NCBI GenBank assembly: GCA_028564675.1
Contig: JAOVVO010000165.1
Location: forward strand, 62,001 to 126,000
DNA from: Onchocerca lupi
Taxonomy: Eukaryota > Nematoda > Chromadorea > Rhabditida > Onchocercidae
Reading direction: 5' to 3'
Length of the DNA: 64,000 nucleotides
Part shown: positions 60,704-64,000 of the stretch, one piece after another
Layout: every line of letters starts with the position of its first letter
Position numbering within the stretch: the first letter of the stretch is position 1
The notes under the pieces: generated by a model
Database searches by the model: none
The model's input: only the letters and a program-made list of their open reading frames with translations
Told to the model about the DNA's origin: nothing
Position numbers and translations under genes: made by a program

Positions 60704-63700
60704 ATGGCTCATAATTCAAAATTAACGATTGTTTTCATTGGTTCAGCTCAAAAAGAAGCATTGGTGAAAACTTTAACCTTTTTGTATTCGTAATAAATTT
60801 TTAGAGAAATGATTATGACCTTCAGAACCAGTTTTTGTTCACTACAATACACTGTGAAGGTGACAACAACAGTTTTATTGGATCAATTCAAGATAAACTA
60901 TAAAATAATGTTGCTCAAATGAACTTTATTTATATCATCCTTTCTCTTACAATTAAAATCTATCTCAAATTTTCCGGTTAAAGCTGGAGAAGATCAAATC
61001 GACAGCAATGCGGTATGAAAGACACATTATCTACCAGGATATCCATTATTTAACTTATGTTGTTGATGGTTCAGAAGCTATTATTGAATTGATTGATCCA
61101 GGCTTGGTAAACGTATTTTTTAAGCGGATATTTGAGGAGTTTAGAATAAAATTTACTTTAAAGTACCAAAAGTTGAAGTAAATTGGAAGTAATTTAGGAA
61201 CATACAGGAGCGCGACAAATGTCAATTCGGAAGGCGCATGGTGTAATACTATTTTATAAAGCCTCATCACAATCTTCGATCAATCAATTATGTGATGTGG
61301 CACCTGATTTTCAAACCATAGAGAATAAAGTTAAGGTGTATCAGTGTATCTAAGGTGGGATAGTTATATCTAAAACGCTTAGGCTAAGGAAATTAGTTCT
61401 TAACTACTTGACGGTTCAGGTATTCTTCATTGGAATTTTGTGGTGAAAAGAAACTCTTTCAAAATTCGTTCAGAAGACTTCATAAGTTCATTATCAATTT
61501 GACTTTAATACTTAATTTAGAAAAATATAGCTTATTTCGTAGATATACTCAGTTGTTTGTTTGAAAAACTGAGCATATCAATGAATTAAGCTATGCTCCT
61601 CTAAATTGAATATTAGGATCAAGCTATTTTTTGTTCGTTTAATTATGAAGAGGGTTTTTAGATATTTAAAAAATTGCATATTACTAACTTTCTCGACAGA
61701 AAAACACTGCTTCATTATTGTTCATTTATGATAACAAGTTGTATTTTCTCACGCATTATCGGAGAGACGTTTGATGACATAAAATACTTTCAGGAAAAGA
61801 TGATCATGAATCCATATAGTAATTCCAAACGCTAGTTTTCCAAAAATTTCAGTGTTTTGCCAGCAGATCGTTTTTTTTATGGGATAGTCTTTTGAACCCA
61901 TTTTCTCAACATTTTTTAAACTTATCTAAGCCTATAAACTCACCGCCCTATATTTTTTAATTTGGAAACATTGTTATAGTTTAAAATATTTGTAAAATAC
62001 GATTACAGCCACCGATATTTTTAATTGCAAATGAGGATATAGACGAAAGGAGCTCTGAGCCAGCATCTGCATCGACATCTCAAAAATATCAATCGAATTC
62101 AGTATCTCCGCTGATGGTCGTAAGTGCTGCTAAGATAAAAACTAGTTCGGATTTAACGAAATTGCAGGTTAGAACTTTCTCGTTTGGAACAATTCAAAAT
62201 GTACCGTAATTTCGCCAATTTTTGATGATAATAATAAACAAAAATACTAATGTAAAAATGTCGTTCTCACACAACGTCCCAAGTGTTTCCGTATAGATAT
62301 ACTTACTTTTTTTTACGTCTCCGTAAGGATATGTTTTCTGCCAAAACGCCGTAAATATTTCCCACCAAAACGCTCTAATTAGCAGATAAACAAAGTGGAA
62401 TTAACCAAACATAAGGCGGCACATTGAGAATCAAGAAAGGAGAAGGAGCCCCGAAAGGATTTAAAAGGTTCGGGTTTTAGAGCAGAATTAATTCAAGTTC
62501 GATAGCAATTCTAGTTTAACATACAGCTCAATTCGGAGTTTTTACATCGACCAGCGACAATTTTGCAACGACACAGATTGACCAGAAATAGCAGCATATC
62601 GACAGTCAAGGAATTCTGTTCTTCTCTACAAGTGACAAAGGAAAGAATAATCCAATGATCAATTTGCTTGGATATTCTCAAGTAATTTCGAGGACAGTTC
62701 GGGTGCAATCAATCTGTTTTGATTCATCCAAATAATGCCTCGCAGAAGATCAGACATAGGTCGTCTTACTCGCAGAGCAGAAGAAATGCGACGATTAAGA
62801 AGACAAAGATTGGCTCAAATGCGTGCAGAGCGACGCCCAACCAGACTTGAGGATTTCGAACATAGATGAAAGTGGATGAAAGACGTCAACGAAAAACAGC
62901 ATATCAGCTTCAAAAATGATTCTGTGCTCAGCAACCACGTGATTAGCTAGCTGTACATCAGTGGCATTGCATTGTCTTTTCGCAGTGCTTTGGACTGGAA
63001 CGTCAATAGTCTCAAAGAATTTTCAGAAGTGTAAAAATAGTATATTGATATGAAAGGCCAATTGAACTAAAATAATGCTGAAAGAGCTTTGAACTCAAAT
63101 AGTTGATATCTCAAATTTGTCATTTTTAACTTTTAACTCGGTCAGCCAAAGTTAAAAATTAACTAGTCATAAGAATAATTAGTAGCTTAAGATAACAGTC
63201 TAACGTTATGTTGCAGGTTTCTTTCGTAAATGATTAGATGGTAAGTGAAGGGGGAGTTTGAAAGTAAAGACATAAGCTTTAGCAATGACAGATCAACAAC
63301 TTGCTTCCCGTAACATTTGAAATATTAACAGAAATTACTGTGTAATCGAAAATTTTTTTTGAACGACTTTTTTCTAAAATGAGTTAGAAGGAAATTGCTC
63401 AAAGTCTAATCGAATGATCAGTTGCTAATCGACAAAATTGTAATAAAAGATTGTGAAAAATGACAAATTGTAATGAAAGATTGTGATATTGACAAATGTA
63501 AATGACAAACAGTTTGTGGCAATTATAATTTCTTACTATGCTCATAGATCTGCAGAATGTTAAACCTTTTCGCGGTCTCTGACCATGTCTTATTATTGTT
63601 TTTAGAAAGCATGAAGAAGCGAAAAAAAACCTCAATGGTAAGGTCCTACACGATATCGACCCTTTTGAGGTCGGTGCTATGTGAAGGAAATCTGTTCTAT

Positions 63701-64000
63701 ATGAATAATTTAAGAATGAATCATTGGAAAATCAGAAAAAGAAAAAGTACAATAATGATAATTTTAATGATAATTTCTACGGTAATGTTTCCGGAAGCAT
63801 GACCGTTTGGATTTTCAGAGCCAAAATGTAGCAGATTTGTTTGGAACATATTGCAAGTCTTTGTCTATAACGATACCGAACTACGATGAAACCTTAAAAT
63901 TTATGGAGGAAATGATTAGAACAATTCGATTACAACAGGAGCAACGAGAAAATAGTTTGCTACAATGGTTTAGTAAAATAAAAGATAAGAAGACTGCAAG
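60704..64000 (+). CDS. Degenerate Ras-like small GTPase relative (runs off edge)
   Basis: Exons: 60704 to about 60789, about 60984-61106, 61198-61335, 62009-62167, 63829-64000 and beyond. The product follows the Ras fold in order: KLTIVFIGSAQKEAL (beta1/P-loop), YVVDGSEAIIELIDPGLEHT (beta2-beta3/switch II), ARQMSIRKAHGVILFYKASS (beta4), PPIFLIANEDIDE (beta5), VVSAAKIKTSSDL (G5) and a final helix FMEEMIRTIRLQQEQREN. The nucleotide motifs are damaged. The P-loop lacks GxxxxGKS/T, DxxG is DPGL, and NKxD is NEDID. Intact long exons argue for a working pseudo-GTPase rather than a dead gene. The exon 1/2 junction and any 5' exons are uncertain, and the C-terminus lies outside the window, so a lipid anchor cannot be judged. 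It resembles Ras/Rap/RERG relatives in general only. Confidence 0.65.
62440..63010 (+). mobile_element. Helitron-like fragment (5' region and start of its protein)
   Basis: An ATG at 62734 opens 44 codons to 62868. They begin MPRRRSDIGRLTRRAEEMRR and are very Arg-rich, like the opening of Helitron Rep-helicase proteins, which start with MPRR-type motifs and arginine-rich repeats. Upstream, CCCCGAAAGGATTTAAAAGG looks like a TATA-type element promoter. Downstream, near 62965-63005, GCTTTGGACTGGAACG recalls the family's Cys..ALHW..E block in a shifted frame. The piece lies in an intron of the Ras-like gene, on its sense strand. The rest of the replicase is absent, so it is a dead fragment. Confidence 0.5.

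Noticed and set aside
63606..63780. Exon-like plus-strand pieces (KHEEAKKNLNG; NESLENQKKKKYNNDNF) in the Ras-like gene's last intron
   Set aside because: Splice signals look fair, but neither piece joins the flanking exons in frame and both are low complexity.
1..64000. CRISPR arrays, rRNA or tRNA genes
   Set aside because: No regularly spaced repeats, no rRNA-like conserved blocks and no clear tRNA B-box with matching cloverleaf were seen on reading through; short tRNAs could still be missed by eye.

Overview
The window is nuclear DNA from a nematode, most likely a filarial worm (Onchocercidae). It is strongly AT-rich. Every confident gene is split into many short exons. Introns are mostly 50-600 bp with GT donors and TTTCAG-like acceptors, and there are many long homopolymer tracts. 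Nothing resembles bacterial gene packing. At least one block (51.7-52.2 kb, a broken recA) reads as decayed Wolbachia-type DNA, and a cox11/ctaG scrap at 22.4 kb may be another. Such insertions are a known trait of filarial nuclear genomes.

Layout. An unrecognised two-exon gene (758-1050) lies just upstream of cytosolic lysyl-tRNA synthetase (1357-7017, +, 15 exons, 569 aa). PCID2/Thp1 of the TREX-2 mRNA-export complex (9822-12822, -, 10 exons, 406 aa) stands head-to-head with a CSB/ERCC6 Snf2 repair translocase (13730-21128, +, 25 exons, 1105 aa), across about 0.9 kb of shared upstream DNA. A peptide-type rhodopsin-family GPCR follows (24432-27617, -, 4 exons, 338 aa). The stretch 27.6-36.3 kb is gene-poor; it holds a long inverted repeat and a GC-rich island. 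A small unrecognised minus-strand gene (36.35-37.15 kb) diverges from an OATP/SLCO organic-anion transporter (37467-44674, +, 18 exons, 874 aa). The DNA between them is crowded with ACGT cores. Next come an unrecognised gene whose C-terminus looks SH2-like (46584-49818, +), the recA remnant, the ESCRT-I subunit MVB12 (53.68-56.42 kb, -), and a degenerate Ras-like gene running off the right edge (60704-64000, +). An intron of that last gene carries a Helitron-like fragment.

I rebuilt exon chains by hand, joining reading frames across splice sites. For KARS, PCID2, CSB, the GPCR and OATP every exon phase closes without a frameshift, so these models are firm apart from details. The genes are unrelated housekeeping and signalling genes. 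Apart from two divergent pairs I see no functional cluster. The most unusual items are the endosymbiont-derived relics, the Ras-like protein that has lost its GTP-binding motifs, the Helitron-type pieces, the 0.3-kb foldback, and three GC-AG introns.
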